From positions 124,001-188,000 of the forward strand of contig NZ_JACGVC010000047.1 of NCBI RefSeq assembly GCF_014077005.1: 64,000 nucleotides of DNA. The letters are read 5' to 3'. This DNA comes from Colwellia sp. MB3u-45. Lineage in GTDB: Bacteria; Pseudomonadota; Gammaproteobacteria; Enterobacterales; Alteromonadaceae. The notes under the pieces were generated by a model, which worked only from the letters and a program-made list of their open reading frames with translations, was not told where the DNA came from and did not search any database. This document shows positions 8,418-18,315 of the stretch, piece by piece. The position numbers were made by a program, and so were the translations under genes. Numbering within the stretch: position 1 is the stretch's first letter; each line of letters opens with the position of its first letter.

Positions 8418-10067
8418 TCAAATAGCAGTAGTTAAGTTACTTTTATAACGACGAATTAATGCCAGCGACGAGGCAGAAAGCTTTTCGCTGTCAATATCGC
8501 TCATCGGCTGCGCCATCACATTAAGTACTTCTTTGCCAAGTTGCTTACCTAATTCAACACCCCATTGGTCGTATGAGTTTATCTGCCAAATTACGCCTTG
8601 AACAAATATTTTATGCTCATACAGCGCTAATAAAGCGCCAAGGGAGTGGGGAGCTAACTGCTGCATTAAAATAGTATTACTTGGGGTATTACCTTTCATG
8701 GTTTTATGAGTAGCGAGCCTACTCGCTTCAGCCTCACTAGCGCCAGCATCCAACATTTCTGCTTTCGCTTGGGCCAAGGTTTTACCTTGCATTAAGGCTT
8801 CACTCTGAGCGAAACAATTAGCCACTAAAGCGTCATGATTAGCCAAGTGTTTACTAGTTGGGGCAAGAGAGAGAATAAAATCCGTTGGAATAATATCGGC
8901 ACTTTGATGCATTAATTGCATAAAGGCATGTTGGCCATTCGTACCTTCCTGACCAAAAACCACGGGAGCGGTTAAATAATTAAGCGTTTTACCGGTAATA
9001 GAAACCGACTTACCATTACTTTCCATATCGGTTTGCTGCAAATAACCCGGTAAAGCTCTCAGCGCATGGTTATAAGGTAAAATAGCTAAACTAGCGTAAC
9101 CTAAAGCATTTCGATTCCAAATACCGAGCAAAGCCATCATTACCGGCATATTCTGCTCAAACGGTGCGCTTTTAAAATGCTCGTCCATGGCATAAGCACC
9201 GGCTTTTAACGCGTTGAAATGACTATTACCAATAATCAATGCCAGTGGCAACCCCACCGCTGACCATAAAGAAAACCGGCCACCAACCCAATCCCACATC
9301 GGCAAAATATTATCGGCATTAAGTCCAAACGCTGTTGCCGCCTCAATATTACTACTAACCGCATACCAATGTTGAGCAATAACCTCTGCAGGTGAATAAT
9401 GAGGTTCAGCCAAAGCATTAAGCATCCAAGCTTTAACAACAACTGCATTAAGCAGGGTTTCTTGCGTAGTAAAGGTTTTAGAAATTACCACCACGAGCGT
9501 GGTTGCGGCATTAAGTTTAGCAAATTTTTCTTGCGCGGCATCGCCATCAACATTAGCCAGCACATGCGCTTTCAAACCTGACTGATGGTAAGGCACAAGT
9601 GCCGACAAGGCCACCTTAACACCGTAATAAGAGCCGCCAATGCCGATAGCAAGAATATCAGTAAACTTTTCACCAGTAACCGAACACACCTTACCTGAGT
9701 GCACATCATCAACAATGGCGGCCATTTTGGCTTCGGTGCTAATAACCTCATTGGCTTGCGCGCCTAACACATCAAGCTTAACCGAGTCAGGCGCACGTAA
9801 TACCGTATGCAAAACAGCGCGTTGTTCGGTAGTGTTGATCTTTTCACCCGAAAACTGCGCTGATATTTTACCCGCAAGATCAACCTGTTCAGCCAAGGTA
9901 AATAGTGGCGTAAACTCACTATCAACAATGTTTTGCTTAGCATAATCTAAGAACAAACCCGCGGCCGAAATCGTATAATTTTCACTGCGCTCATGATCGG
10001 AAAATAATGAAAAAATATTACGAGTTAATGCCAGTTCAGTAAACTGCGATAAATTAGTTACGTCCAT
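8418..10067 (-). CDS. pgi: Glucose-6-phosphate isomerase
   Basis: Interconverts glucose 6-phosphate and fructose 6-phosphate in glycolysis and gluconeogenesis, and here also supplies precursors for the adjacent polysaccharide genes. The 549-residue protein shows the two PGI signatures, DWVGGRFSLWSAVGLPLAL and the C-terminal QWGVELGKQLGK, plus the sugar-phosphate-binding segment AIGIGGSYYGVK and VVISKTFTTQETL. Length matches the E. coli enzyme (549). It lies last in the polysaccharide gene series, separated from galU by a REP-bearing gap, so it may have its own promoter. Confidence 0.98.
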   Translation of the reverse strand: MDVTNLSQFTELALTRNIFSLFSDHERSENYTISAAGLFLDYAKQNIVDSEFTPLFTLAEQVDLAGKISAQFSGEKINTTEQRAVLHTVLRAPDSVKLDVLGAQANEVISTEAKMAAIVDDVHSGKVCSVTGEKFTDILAIGIGGSYYGVKVALSALVPYHQSGLKAHVLANVDGDAAQEKFAKLNAATTLVVVISKTFTTQETLLNAVVVKAWMLNALAEPHYSPAEVIAQHWYAVSSNIEAATAFGLNADNILPMWDWVGGRFSLWSAVGLPLALIIGNSHFNALKAGAYAMDEHFKSAPFEQNMPVMMALLGIWNRNALGYASLAILPYNHALRALPGYLQQTDMESNGKSVSITGKTLNYLTAPVVFGQEGTNGQHAFMQLMHQSADIIPTDFILSLAPTSKHLANHDALVANCFAQSEALMQGKTLAQAKAEMLDAGASEAEASRLATHKTMKGNTPSNTILMQQLAPHSLGALLALYEHKIFVQGVIWQINSYDQWGVELGKQLGKEVLNVMAQPMSDIDSEKLSASSLALIRRYKSNLTTAI

Positions 10068-10120
10068 ATACCTATACTTTTAATAAATGAGTGTTAATAA
10101 AGAAAAATGCTAATACGCCC

Positions 10121-10397
10121 GATGGACTAGAGTTCAACCTACATAGAGCCTACAGATAACACCATAAAATTTTTAAGTTTATCTTTTGTAGCTCGGACTT
10201 TAGTCCGTCAACCACTCAGCAAGCAATTACTGTGATAGTTAAAATCCAAAAAATAAGCACTAATGCCAGCCATTGGCTAAAGAGCCATCAAACCTGATGG
10301 ACTAAAGTCCAACCTACAGAGAACCTACATAGAGCCTACAGATAACACCAAAAATTTTGCAGCTTATCTTTTGTAGGTCGGACTTTAGTCCGACAAC
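10121..10397. repeat. Composite REP pairs between pgi and galU
   Basis: Two imperfect units in the orientation opposite to the 1.9 and 5.0 kb arrays: GATGGACTAGAGTTCAACCTACA at 10121 and GATGGACTAAAGTCCAACC at about 10300, each followed by ATAACACCA spacers and GTAGNTCGGACTTTAGTCCG. The rest of the gap up to 10496 has ACTAACAGCTAATAACTT, a degenerate member of the second repeat family. No gene is seen in the 429-bp gap. Confidence 0.8.
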
Positions 10398-10496
10398 CAC
10401 AAAAATAAATAAACAGGAAAACCAGCCAACAAATAAACCAACAGCTATACGTTTTTTCTTGCTGCTTACTGCCAACTAACAGCTAATAACTTAAAT

Positions 10497-11402
10497 CTAT
10501 GTTTTTTGCATCAACTCAGTTAAATAACTTCTAAAGTCATCAGCCAATTCAGGATGACGCAAACCATATTCAACATTGGCTTTCATATAACCTAACTTAG
10601 AGCCACAATCATGAGACTTACCCGTCATATGAAAGGCTTCAACGGTTTCTTTTTCCATTAACATCGCAATAGCATCTGTTAATTGAATTTCGTCACCCGC
10701 ACCTGGAGGCGTAATTTTTAACAAATCCCAAATTTTTTCAGACAACACATAACGGCCAACCACAGCTAAGTTTGACGGCGCGTCTTCCATCGCTGGTTTT
10801 TCAACAATAGCCGTCATAGTTTTTGACTCGCCAGGCGCAAGCTCAACACCACCACAATCAACCACACCATAGCTACTTACTTGCTCCATAGGCACAGGCT
10901 CAACCATAATCTGGCTGTAGCCACCAACTTCGTTATAACGCGTTAACATCGCCGCTAAATTTTCAGTTTTTAAATCTGCCGTAGCGTCATCTAAAATAAC
11001 ATCAGGTAGCACAACAACAAATGGCTCGTTGCCGATAATAGGGCGAGCTTTTAATACCGCATGACCTAGGCCTTTTGCTTCACCTTGGCGCACATGTAAA
11101 ATGGTGACATCTTTCGGGCATATCGCTTGAATTTCATCAAGTAACTGGCGCTTAACCCGTTTTTCTAAAGTAGTTTCAAGCTCAAATGATTTATCAAAAT
11201 GGTTTTCAATGGCGTTTTTAGAAGAGTGCGTTACTAACACAATTTCTTTAATACCCGCCGCAATACATTCATTCACTATGTATTGAATAAGTGGTTTATC
11301 AACAATGGGTAGCATTTCTTTTGGAATGGCTTTTGTTGCAGGTAACATCCGTGTGCCTAAACCGGCTACAGGTATTACTGCTTTTTTTATTTTATTTGGC
11401 AT
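10497..11402 (-). CDS. galU: UTP-glucose-1-phosphate uridylyltransferase
   Basis: Makes UDP-glucose from UTP and glucose 1-phosphate, the precursor for the Ugd, UDP-glucuronate epimerase and GalE steps nearby. The nucleotide-binding signature [18 protein letters not shown] lies near the N-terminus, followed by VLPDVILDD with the metal-binding Asp, and [20 protein letters not shown]. The ATG at 11400-11402 has AAGGAC 7 bases upstream and gives 301 residues, the normal GalU length; the ORF could extend 34 codons upstream but that stretch is not conserved in the family. Confidence 0.96.
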   Translation of the reverse strand: MPNKIKKAVIPVAGLGTRMLPATKAIPKEMLPIVDKPLIQYIVNECIAAGIKEIVLVTHSSKNAIENHFDKSFELETTLEKRVKRQLLDEIQAICPKDVTILHVRQGEAKGLGHAVLKARPIIGNEPFVVVLPDVILDDATADLKTENLAAMLTRYNEVGGYSQIMVEPVPMEQVSSYGVVDCGGVELAPGESKTMTAIVEKPAMEDAPSNLAVVGRYVLSEKIWDLLKITPPGAGDEIQLTDAIAMLMEKETVEAFHMTGKSHDCGSKLGYMKANVEYGLRHPELADDFRSYLTELMQKT

Positions 11403-11541
11403 CTTTGTCCTTAATTTCTTTACAGACAAATCACTGTAAAGCGAGTTATCGTCGTTGTCACTATGAAATAATAGTTTTTCGGTAAATAATAAAAATGATA
11501 CCAAAAGATATCATTTTTTAGCTATGTTATAAATTTAACAG

Positions 11542-12576
11542 CTACTTCTTGTAAAACTCTTTATACCATTTTACAAATTCAGCAACACCTTTTTTGACGC
11601 TAACTTGCGATTTATAACCTGTAGCATCAAACAAGTCATTTACTTCAGCGAAAGTTTGATAAACATCACCGGCTTGCATTTCTCGAAAGTTTTTATTTGC
11701 CTCAAGACCTAATTCATCTTCAATAGCTTTAACAAAGCCCATCAAATTAATGGGAGAGCCATGGCCTATATTATAAATAGAGTAAGGGGCTGAACTAGAG
11801 GCTGGCGAGCCACTTTCAACTTTCCATGTAATATCTCGTTCAGGTATCACATCTGCAATGCGAACAACACCTTCAACAATGTCGTCTACATGGGTAAAAT
11901 CACGCCACATGTCACCATTGTTGTTTATATCAATAGTCTCGCCATCTAAAATCTTTTTAGTAAAAATATAAGGCGCCATATCTGGTCGACCCCATGAGCC
12001 ATATACGGTAAAAAATCGTAAACCTGTTGTAGGAATGTCATAAAGATGAGAATAGCTATGCGCCATCAATTCATTAGATTTTTTAGTAGCAGCATAAAGT
12101 GAAACAGGATGGTCAACCGAATCGCTAGTAGAAAAAGGTGTTTTATTATTTAAGCCGTAAACCGAACTAGAAGAGGCATATATTAAATGTTCAATATTGT
12201 TATTACGACAACCTTCAAGAATAGTTAAATGGCCAATTAAATTAGAATCAGCATAGGCCATAGGATTATCAATTGAATACCTTACACCTGCTTGAGCTGC
12301 TAAATGAATAACCCTATCAAATTTTTCTTCGGCAAATAATGCAACTATACCCTCTCGATTGGTAAGTTCTAACTTTATAAACCGAAAAACCCCTTCTTCA
12401 TTCGCAGTGTTGTTAACAGTAAACTTATCTAACTCAGCTAAACGCGCAAGCTTAAGATTAACGTCATAGTAATCATTGAGGTTATCAATACCAACAACGT
12501 CATGGCCTTGAGCACATAATTTTTGTGCTACGTGAAAACCAATAAATCCGGCTGCGCCGGTAACTAAATACTTCAT
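11542..12576 (-). CDS. UDP-glucuronate 4-epimerase (SDR family)
   Basis: Predicted to convert UDP-glucuronate to UDP-galacturonate. The 344-residue protein has the NAD motif GAAGFIGFH at about residues 7-15, SSSSVYGLN, the catalytic YAATKKSNE, and family-specific stretches FFTVYGSWGRPDMAPYIFTK and NNGDMWRDFTHVDDIVEG. These match the LpsL/WbnF-type UDP-glucuronate epimerases rather than GalE. Its neighbour ugd produces the substrate, and galU the substrate of Ugd, so the three form a UDP-GalA branch of the polysaccharide locus. Confidence 0.9.
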   Translation of the reverse strand: MKYLVTGAAGFIGFHVAQKLCAQGHDVVGIDNLNDYYDVNLKLARLAELDKFTVNNTANEEGVFRFIKLELTNREGIVALFAEEKFDRVIHLAAQAGVRYSIDNPMAYADSNLIGHLTILEGCRNNNIEHLIYASSSSVYGLNNKTPFSTSDSVDHPVSLYAATKKSNELMAHSYSHLYDIPTTGLRFFTVYGSWGRPDMAPYIFTKKILDGETIDINNNGDMWRDFTHVDDIVEGVVRIADVIPERDITWKVESGSPASSSAPYSIYNIGHGSPINLMGFVKAIEDELGLEANKNFREMQAGDVYQTFAEVNDLFDATGYKSQVSVKKGVAEFVKWYKEFYKK

Positions 12577-12662
12577 TTAAAACCTTTAAATTTAACTTTT
12601 ATTGATTGCCTATTTGATTTTAAAATAGACATTTCCCACAAATATAACATCCGAAGAACGAC

Positions 12663-13829
12663 TTAATCGCTGCCAAATAAATCACGCGTGTACACTTTAT
12701 CTTTTACATCCGCCAATTCAATATCCATACGGTTTGACACAATCACATCAGATATTTTTTTAAAAGCATCAAGGTCGTCATAAACAGCAGAATTAAAAAA
12801 TTCTTTTTCTTCTAATACCGGTTCATAAATCACCACCTCTATGCCTTTAGCCTTTATACGCTTCATAATACCTTGAATTGAAGACGCTCTAAAGTTATCG
12901 GAGCCTGTTTTCATAATTAGGCGGTACACACCTACAACTTTGGGTTTTTTACTGATTATTGAGTCTGCAATAAAATCTTTTCGTGTAGTATTAGCATCAA
13001 CAATGGCGCGAATAATATTATTGGGCACGTCATTATAGTTAGCTAGTAATTGTTTAGTATCTTTAGGTAAACAGTAACCGCCGTAACCAAATGACGGGTT
13101 GTTATAATGAGAGCCAATTCGAGGATCTAAGCCAACACCTTCAATTATGTGCTTTGCATCTAAACCATGTGCTTCTGCGTAACTATCAAGCTCATTAAAG
13201 TAAGCTACGCGCATCGCTAGATAGGTGTTCGAAAATAACTTAACTGCTTCTGCTTCGGTAGAATCGGTAAACAATATGTCAATATTTTCTTTTATTGCGC
13301 CTTGGGCTAGTAAATCAGCAAATACCTTAGCGCGTTCACTTTGTTCGCCGACAATAATACGAGAGGGATAAAGGTTATCATGTAATGCTTTACCTTCACG
13401 TAAAAACTCAGGTGAAAACATAATGTTTTCACAGCCAAGTTCTTGTTTAATATTTTCAGTGTAACCAACAGGAACAGTTGACTTAATAATAATTACAGCA
13501 TTAGGGTTTACGGCCAAAACATCTTTTATAACCGCTTCAACAGACGAGGTATTAAAGTAATTGGTTTCTACGTCATAATCAGTTGGCGTGGCAATGATAA
13601 CAAAATCAGCATCGCTATAGGCTAAGTTCTTATCAAGCGTTGCTTTAAAATCGATAGTTTTATTAGCTAAGAAGTCTTCAATTTCAACATCGACAATCGG
13701 CGATTTTTTTTTATTTAATAAATCGACTTTTTCTTTAACTATATCAACAGCAATTACTTCATTGTGCTGAGCTAACAACATTGCATTTGATAAACCTACG
13801 TAACCCGTACCTGCTATTGCTATTTTCAT
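12663..13829 (-). CDS. ugd: UDP-glucose 6-dehydrogenase
   Basis: Oxidises UDP-glucose to UDP-glucuronate with two NAD+. The 388-residue protein begins [19 protein letters not shown] (Rossmann motif), has the [19 protein letters not shown] signature and the catalytic-cysteine loop [15 protein letters not shown]. Length equals that of E. coli Ugd (388). It lies directly upstream, in transcriptional order, of the UDP-glucuronate 4-epimerase gene, with an 86-bp gap. Acidic sugar production fits a capsule-like or acidic O-antigen. Confidence 0.96.
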   Translation of the reverse strand: MKIAIAGTGYVGLSNAMLLAQHNEVIAVDIVKEKVDLLNKKKSPIVDVEIEDFLANKTIDFKATLDKNLAYSDADFVIIATPTDYDVETNYFNTSSVEAVIKDVLAVNPNAVIIIKSTVPVGYTENIKQELGCENIMFSPEFLREGKALHDNLYPSRIIVGEQSERAKVFADLLAQGAIKENIDILFTDSTEAEAVKLFSNTYLAMRVAYFNELDSYAEAHGLDAKHIIEGVGLDPRIGSHYNNPSFGYGGYCLPKDTKQLLANYNDVPNNIIRAIVDANTTRKDFIADSIISKKPKVVGVYRLIMKTGSDNFRASSIQGIMKRIKAKGIEVVIYEPVLEEKEFFNSAVYDDLDAFKKISDVIVSNRMDIELADVKDKVYTRDLFGSD

Positions 13830-13859
13830 TCCATTTCCAACTTAAAGTTTACTCGAATG

Positions 13860-14579
13860 TTATCGATTTAATAGATATCGGATTATAAAAGATGGATAAT
13901 CATTTATTAATCGTTTTCTTACATGTTTATGTAAATAAGCTCTTTGCAACCACCTAAGTCCCAGCTTCTTAATTAGAGGATGGTAATAATCTGGTTTAAT
14001 AGCCGTTTGTGTTAAAAACCCGCCACAGGTGAGAATTAATGATAATTTAGGGCAGTGTTTTTTACAACCAATCGCAAACTCTTCCTGCATAGGTGTACCC
14101 ATACCAACTACAACGTAGTAAGCATCAGATTTATTAATCTGTGTATAAATACTATCAAAGTTATCTTTAATAAAACCATGATGTTTATAAACAATATTTA
14201 AATCTGGAAATAATATTTTTAAGTTTTCACACGCTGAGTCAATTTCAGTTTCAGCGCCACCTATAAAAGCAACTTTGTACGCGTTTTCTGAAGCACAATT
14301 TAGAAAGTTTTTTCCAACTGATGATAAATCAAAACTCGCTCGAGATATTTTACTTTTCCTGCGTAAATTAGTTAAATGGCAAAGTGCCGTACCATCAACA
14401 AACCAATAATCGATTTCGTAAATTAATTGTTCATTGTTCGCAATTAACCTATAAGAAAAAGGATTAACAAAACTAACGATTCTAGCTACATCGCTTTCTT
14501 TTGATAAAACTTTAGAATCAAAGTCTTTAGAATCAAAAATTTTAGACTCTAAAGCTGAGTTAATAAAATTTCCCGCCAT
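13860..14579 (-). CDS. WecG/TagA/CpsF-family glycosyltransferase (GT26)
   Basis: A 239-residue cytoplasmic protein. The central and C-terminal part has family features: YKVAFIGGAETEIDSA, VVGMGTPMQEEFAIG, LILTCGGFL and a C-terminal basic GLRWLQRAYLHKHVRKRL membrane-association segment. Family members add the second sugar (ManNAcA, ManNAc or similar) to GlcNAc-PP-undecaprenol. WecA in this locus provides that acceptor. It overlaps the upstream glycosyltransferase gene by 31 bp and has GGAAG upstream of the ATG, indicating translational coupling. No ManNAcA genes are visible here, so the donor may be another sugar. Confidence 0.85.
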   Translation of the reverse strand: MAGNFINSALESKIFDSKDFDSKVLSKESDVARIVSFVNPFSYRLIANNEQLIYEIDYWFVDGTALCHLTNLRRKSKISRASFDLSSVGKNFLNCASENAYKVAFIGGAETEIDSACENLKILFPDLNIVYKHHGFIKDNFDSIYTQINKSDAYYVVVGMGTPMQEEFAIGCKKHCPKLSLILTCGGFLTQTAIKPDYYHPLIKKLGLRWLQRAYLHKHVRKRLINDYPSFIIRYLLNR

Positions 14580-15727
14580 TTTTTTCTTCCGCCTTTTTCA
14601 CATAAAAAATCATAATCAATTTTATTAAATATAAATTTGTTATTCGAATATTTAATAAGGGCACCCACAAGCCCGTAATCAACTTCCTCATTTATTTTTT
14701 TGTAAGGGTATAGCAATCCATACTTCAGCATCTTTAACTCAGATATAGCACTCTCATAATCTGTTAATGTATTACCAGATAGAACCTCTCTCGGCCCTGT
14801 CAAACAGTCTACACTAATGCAATCTTTACCCAAGATTAAAGCTTCGGCAAGTACATTCGGGTACCCCTCAAAATCTGAGTGTAAGATAAAACTATCGCAA
14901 GCTGCAATAATTGGAAATGGGTTTTCTTGATGGGAATAAAGTTTAATATCAGCATCACCGGCTTGAATTAATTGTTTAATATTATTTTCATTAGTTCCAC
15001 TACCTATAATTATTAATGTATCGTTTCTTTGGCTCTTTTTTATATAATATTGAAAACTTAAAACAAGAGATTCAAACCTTTTTTGGTCAGACAAACGTCC
15101 ACAAGCACAGAATAAATTGGAGTCTACATTACGTTCTCTAAATTCGTAGGCCCCTATATTTTTTTTTATTATTTCAATTGGGTAAGTGTTTTGGATAACA
15201 TCTACTAAATTATTAGGAACCTTAAAAGCTTTAACAAGATCATTTTTAATCCCATAGGAGTTACATAAAACTTTATCTGCGAGAGGGTAATATTTACCAA
15301 TTATTATTTTAGCTAACTTAAGAATTAAAGGAGAACGTGAGCCATATTGAGTAGATAGGTGGTTACGGACATTTATACATACCGGTATCCCTTTCTTCCT
15401 TGTAGCAATAATTGTTAAAACATTACTCCATTCTAGGAAAGAAATACATTTATCAATTTGATGACAACTTAAAATCTCTTTCAATGATTTAATTAAACTT
15501 AGTATACCAAACATTCGCTTATAGAAAAGACTACCATCTGATGTAGCTATAGAGATATAAAGAAAATCATACTTTTCGATTAAAGATAGTAATTCATTTG
15601 AAGGTTTATGTAATGATGTTATAAATATATTAATATCAGAAGAAATATAATTAGCAACTTTTAACATTTGCCTTTCAGCCCCCCCGTTTTCGATACGATC
15701 AATGACAAACAAATAATTTTTTTTCAT
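14549..15727 (-). CDS. Glycosyltransferase family 4
   Basis: A 392-residue GT-B fold glycosyltransferase. The N-terminus has the GGAERQMLKVANYI acceptor-loop motif and the C-terminal domain has CACGRLSDQKRFESLV and the E-x7-E donor motif in DFEGYPNVLAEALILGKD followed by DCLTGPREVLSG. It would add one sugar to the lipid-linked repeat unit on the cytoplasmic face. Sugar specificity cannot be read from sequence. The gene is distinctly A+T-rich, as are its upstream neighbours, in keeping with an exchanged glycan cassette. Confidence 0.88.
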   Translation of the reverse strand: MKKNYLFVIDRIENGGAERQMLKVANYISSDINIFITSLHKPSNELLSLIEKYDFLYISIATSDGSLFYKRMFGILSLIKSLKEILSCHQIDKCISFLEWSNVLTIIATRKKGIPVCINVRNHLSTQYGSRSPLILKLAKIIIGKYYPLADKVLCNSYGIKNDLVKAFKVPNNLVDVIQNTYPIEIIKKNIGAYEFRERNVDSNLFCACGRLSDQKRFESLVLSFQYYIKKSQRNDTLIIIGSGTNENNIKQLIQAGDADIKLYSHQENPFPIIAACDSFILHSDFEGYPNVLAEALILGKDCISVDCLTGPREVLSGNTLTDYESAISELKMLKYGLLYPYKKINEEVDYGLVGALIKYSNNKFIFNKIDYDFLCEKGGRKKWREILLTQL

Positions 15728-15792
15728 AATATAAATAATCTAATTAAAAGGTATAAAGTTAATAGGAGGTGCTTAAGAGATATAAAACATAA

Positions 15793-17025
15793 TCATACCT
15801 TGCCAAGTAACATAGTAAGCTGACGTTTCTGTCTGCCCTTTTTATTTGAAAAAAATCCCAATAGAAGTGGAAAGAAATAGAGCGTTTTATATTCTTCAGT
15901 GATGGACTCAGCCAAAGAGCCGATTAATAAGCTTAATAAACACCATAGTATAACTAGCTTAATAGGCGTTTCACTCTCTTTAAAAAATTTATATGTAGTG
16001 AATGAAATTAAATTAATGTAGTAAATCAAGCCAAAATAACCAAATTTAAACACATAAAAAAAGAGAACATTTTCAACTGGACCGTGATTTATTTTTAAGT
16101 AGGTATTTGATGGGCCAAAGCCGTCAAAGTTCTCTGATGTTAGAATGTTAATTGATAGAATAATTTCTCTAAAACGATGAGAGAATGTTGAAGAGAGTAA
16201 ACCATCAATGGAACTAAAGGCATTAAATACGACTAAAAAGTCATCAAAAAAGTAGATTGTGATTACCAGAAAAACAATGAAAAAAATTGAAATAGTCAAT
16301 ATTATATCTTTAACCGTACCTTTCATGATTAAGTAATAGCCGACTAATAACACAAATAACACAAAACCAGTTTTACTCATAGTAAATGCAAAACCAATAA
16401 ATAACAGTAACAATGTAGCTTTTTTATACTGAGTAAAGTCGACACATACAGTAAGTATCATACCTAAGATGAGGTATATTCCAAACATGGATGGATACCC
16501 AAAAAAACCACTAAACCTTAAAAAATGATATAAATTACCTTCATCTGATGTTCTCCCTTTATAAAGATCTAAAATAGGGTAACTAAATTGAAAGTAGACA
16601 AGAGATGAAAATAAAACCCCAAATAAAAGTAGTATTACTATAAAACGAGCAACACTCTCTAAACTATAAATCTCTGAAGCCTTCTTCCCAACAATAAAAA
16701 ACAAACAAAAATACAATGGTTTAAAGCATTCAATAATATCTTTAATAAGAATTTTTTCTTGGTTTTTTAATAGTTTGAATAAAAAAACAAATGAAAAAAA
16801 CAGTCCATAAATCACGTATTTTACAGCATTACTCTTAAAGCTGAATTTCAAAAAAAAGAAGCATAATAAAAAAAACAATAATGATAAAGGTAGAACTAAT
16901 TCATTTTTTAAATTCATACCCAAAATTTTCATCGGCATAAAATAAATTAAAAGAATAGGAATAATAAAAGCTATTGTTGGGATCCTAATAGCTTTTAGGC
17001 TTATATTTTTCAAAATTAAACTCAT
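15793..17025 (-). CDS. wzy: O-antigen/capsule polymerase (Wzy-like)
   Basis: A 410-residue integral membrane protein with around ten to twelve hydrophobic helices and a larger polar stretch near residues 255-300 (SIDGLLSSTFSHRFREI), the periplasmic-loop topology of Wzy polymerases and O-antigen ligases. It would join lipid-linked repeat units in the periplasm. Primary sequence is poorly conserved in this class; the call rests on topology and on its place among glycosyltransferases with wzx and wzz. A WaaL-type ligase is the alternative, less likely inside the variable cluster. Very A+T-rich. Confidence 0.75.
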   Translation of the reverse strand: MSLILKNISLKAIRIPTIAFIIPILLIYFMPMKILGMNLKNELVLPLSLLFFLLCFFFLKFSFKSNAVKYVIYGLFFSFVFLFKLLKNQEKILIKDIIECFKPLYFCLFFIVGKKASEIYSLESVARFIVILLLFGVLFSSLVYFQFSYPILDLYKGRTSDEGNLYHFLRFSGFFGYPSMFGIYLILGMILTVCVDFTQYKKATLLLLFIGFAFTMSKTGFVLFVLLVGYYLIMKGTVKDIILTISIFFIVFLVITIYFFDDFLVVFNAFSSIDGLLSSTFSHRFREIILSINILTSENFDGFGPSNTYLKINHGPVENVLFFYVFKFGYFGLIYYINLISFTTYKFFKESETPIKLVILWCLLSLLIGSLAESITEEYKTLYFFPLLLGFFSNKKGRQKRQLTMLLGKV

Positions 17026-17128
17026 AAGTTATTCGATAATAATAACGGCATATATTGTTATATAAGTAAGGTTTGTATTTAATAATAGGAGCCTTACTTC
17101 GTGGTTCTATAATATTAAAACTAATTGA

Positions 17129-18148
17129 TTAAAATAGAAGTTCTAATTTTTCGTATATTGAGTCACTTGAATATTTTTTTAAGGCTATACTGGATATAGT
17201 TTTAACATCCGGTTTATGTAAAACTATAATATCTAACGCTTCATCAATTGAATCAATCAATGCGCCGGTCTCTCCATTAACAATAGCTTCCTTTACACCA
17301 TAGCAGTTACGACCTATTGAATAACAGCCACAACAGCTAGCTTCCATATAAGCCAAACCTAATGACTCTTTAAAATTTGATAATAATAACATAAAGTGAC
17401 AAACGTTAAATAAATTAGCAACTTCAATTGGTGATAAAGCACCTAAAAAGGTTACATTATCAATAATGTTTTTTTCTGATATATAGGCTTTAATGCTTTT
17501 AGAGTCTTTACCTTCTCCTGCTATGTACCAGTGGCAGTTTATATCTCTCTCTATTAGCTTCATAAAAACACAAGTCATGTCTTCGAAACCTTTACCCCAT
17601 TCTAAACGGCAACAAGTGGCTATATTAATCAAATCATTGGGAGGAAATGCATTATTGTAAAATATTTTGGTATCGACTCCGTTTTTAATCACAATAATTC
17701 TTGCTTCGATATCAGTATAATCAGGGTGGTCTAATAAACTAGTTAAAAACTTTTCTTTCATATAATCAGATACCGCAATGACGTTTTTAGACGCCAAACA
17801 CAATCTAATAAACTGTTCTTTATAGAATGTTGAACTTAGCAAAAACTCAGGTTCTGAACCATGTAAATAAATTAATGTATTTTTTGGCTTGTATAGTTTA
17901 ATAAATAAACAAAATATTTTTTTATAAAACAGATCATTTATAATCACTTTATGATATTTTTTAGATTTGAATACATTGAGAAAGCTAAGGAATAACATTA
18001 TCATTTTTGGGAGATTAGCATATGATCTATTGATAGAAACGTCCCATCCTCTAGCAGTTAAAGTATCAAATAACTGCTTAGCAATTATACCTGCACCACC
18101 AACGGTTGGGGGCTGTTCTTGACTCAGGATAAGTATATTTTTTTCCAT
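17129..18148 (-). CDS. Glycosyltransferase family 4
   Basis: A 339-residue predicted GT-B glycosyltransferase: N-terminal ILSQEQPPTVGGAGIIAKQL acceptor loop, VIAVSDYMKEKF, ICNGVDT-type KNGVDTKIF, CCRLEWGKGFEDMTCVF and a C-terminal EGLGLAYMEASCCG-like donor motif (ESLGLAYMEASCCG) as in GT4 enzymes. The ATG at 18146-18148 (MEKNILIL) follows GAGAAG; an ATG four codons upstream (18160) is the alternative. It probably adds one sugar of the repeat unit; specificity unknown. Flanked by gaps of about 100-170 bp of A+T-rich sequence with no other gene. Confidence 0.85.
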   Translation of the reverse strand: MEKNILILSQEQPPTVGGAGIIAKQLFDTLTARGWDVSINRSYANLPKMIMLFLSFLNVFKSKKYHKVIINDLFYKKIFCLFIKLYKPKNTLIYLHGSEPEFLLSSTFYKEQFIRLCLASKNVIAVSDYMKEKFLTSLLDHPDYTDIEARIIVIKNGVDTKIFYNNAFPPNDLINIATCCRLEWGKGFEDMTCVFMKLIERDINCHWYIAGEGKDSKSIKAYISEKNIIDNVTFLGALSPIEVANLFNVCHFMLLLSNFKESLGLAYMEASCCGCYSIGRNCYGVKEAIVNGETGALIDSIDEALDIIVLHKPDVKTISSIALKKYSSDSIYEKLELLF

Positions 18149-18315
18149 TTTACTTCTCATTAAATAAAATATTGATAGGATTTATATTTTATAAATTTGA
18201 TGGCATATAATTAAAGGTGTTTACTTGTGTAATTAATATTTATTAAACTTTTAATTTCAAAGATATAGTTTGATTCCTACGTACAGACAAAGATAATGTA
18301 TTAGAAATTATTTTC

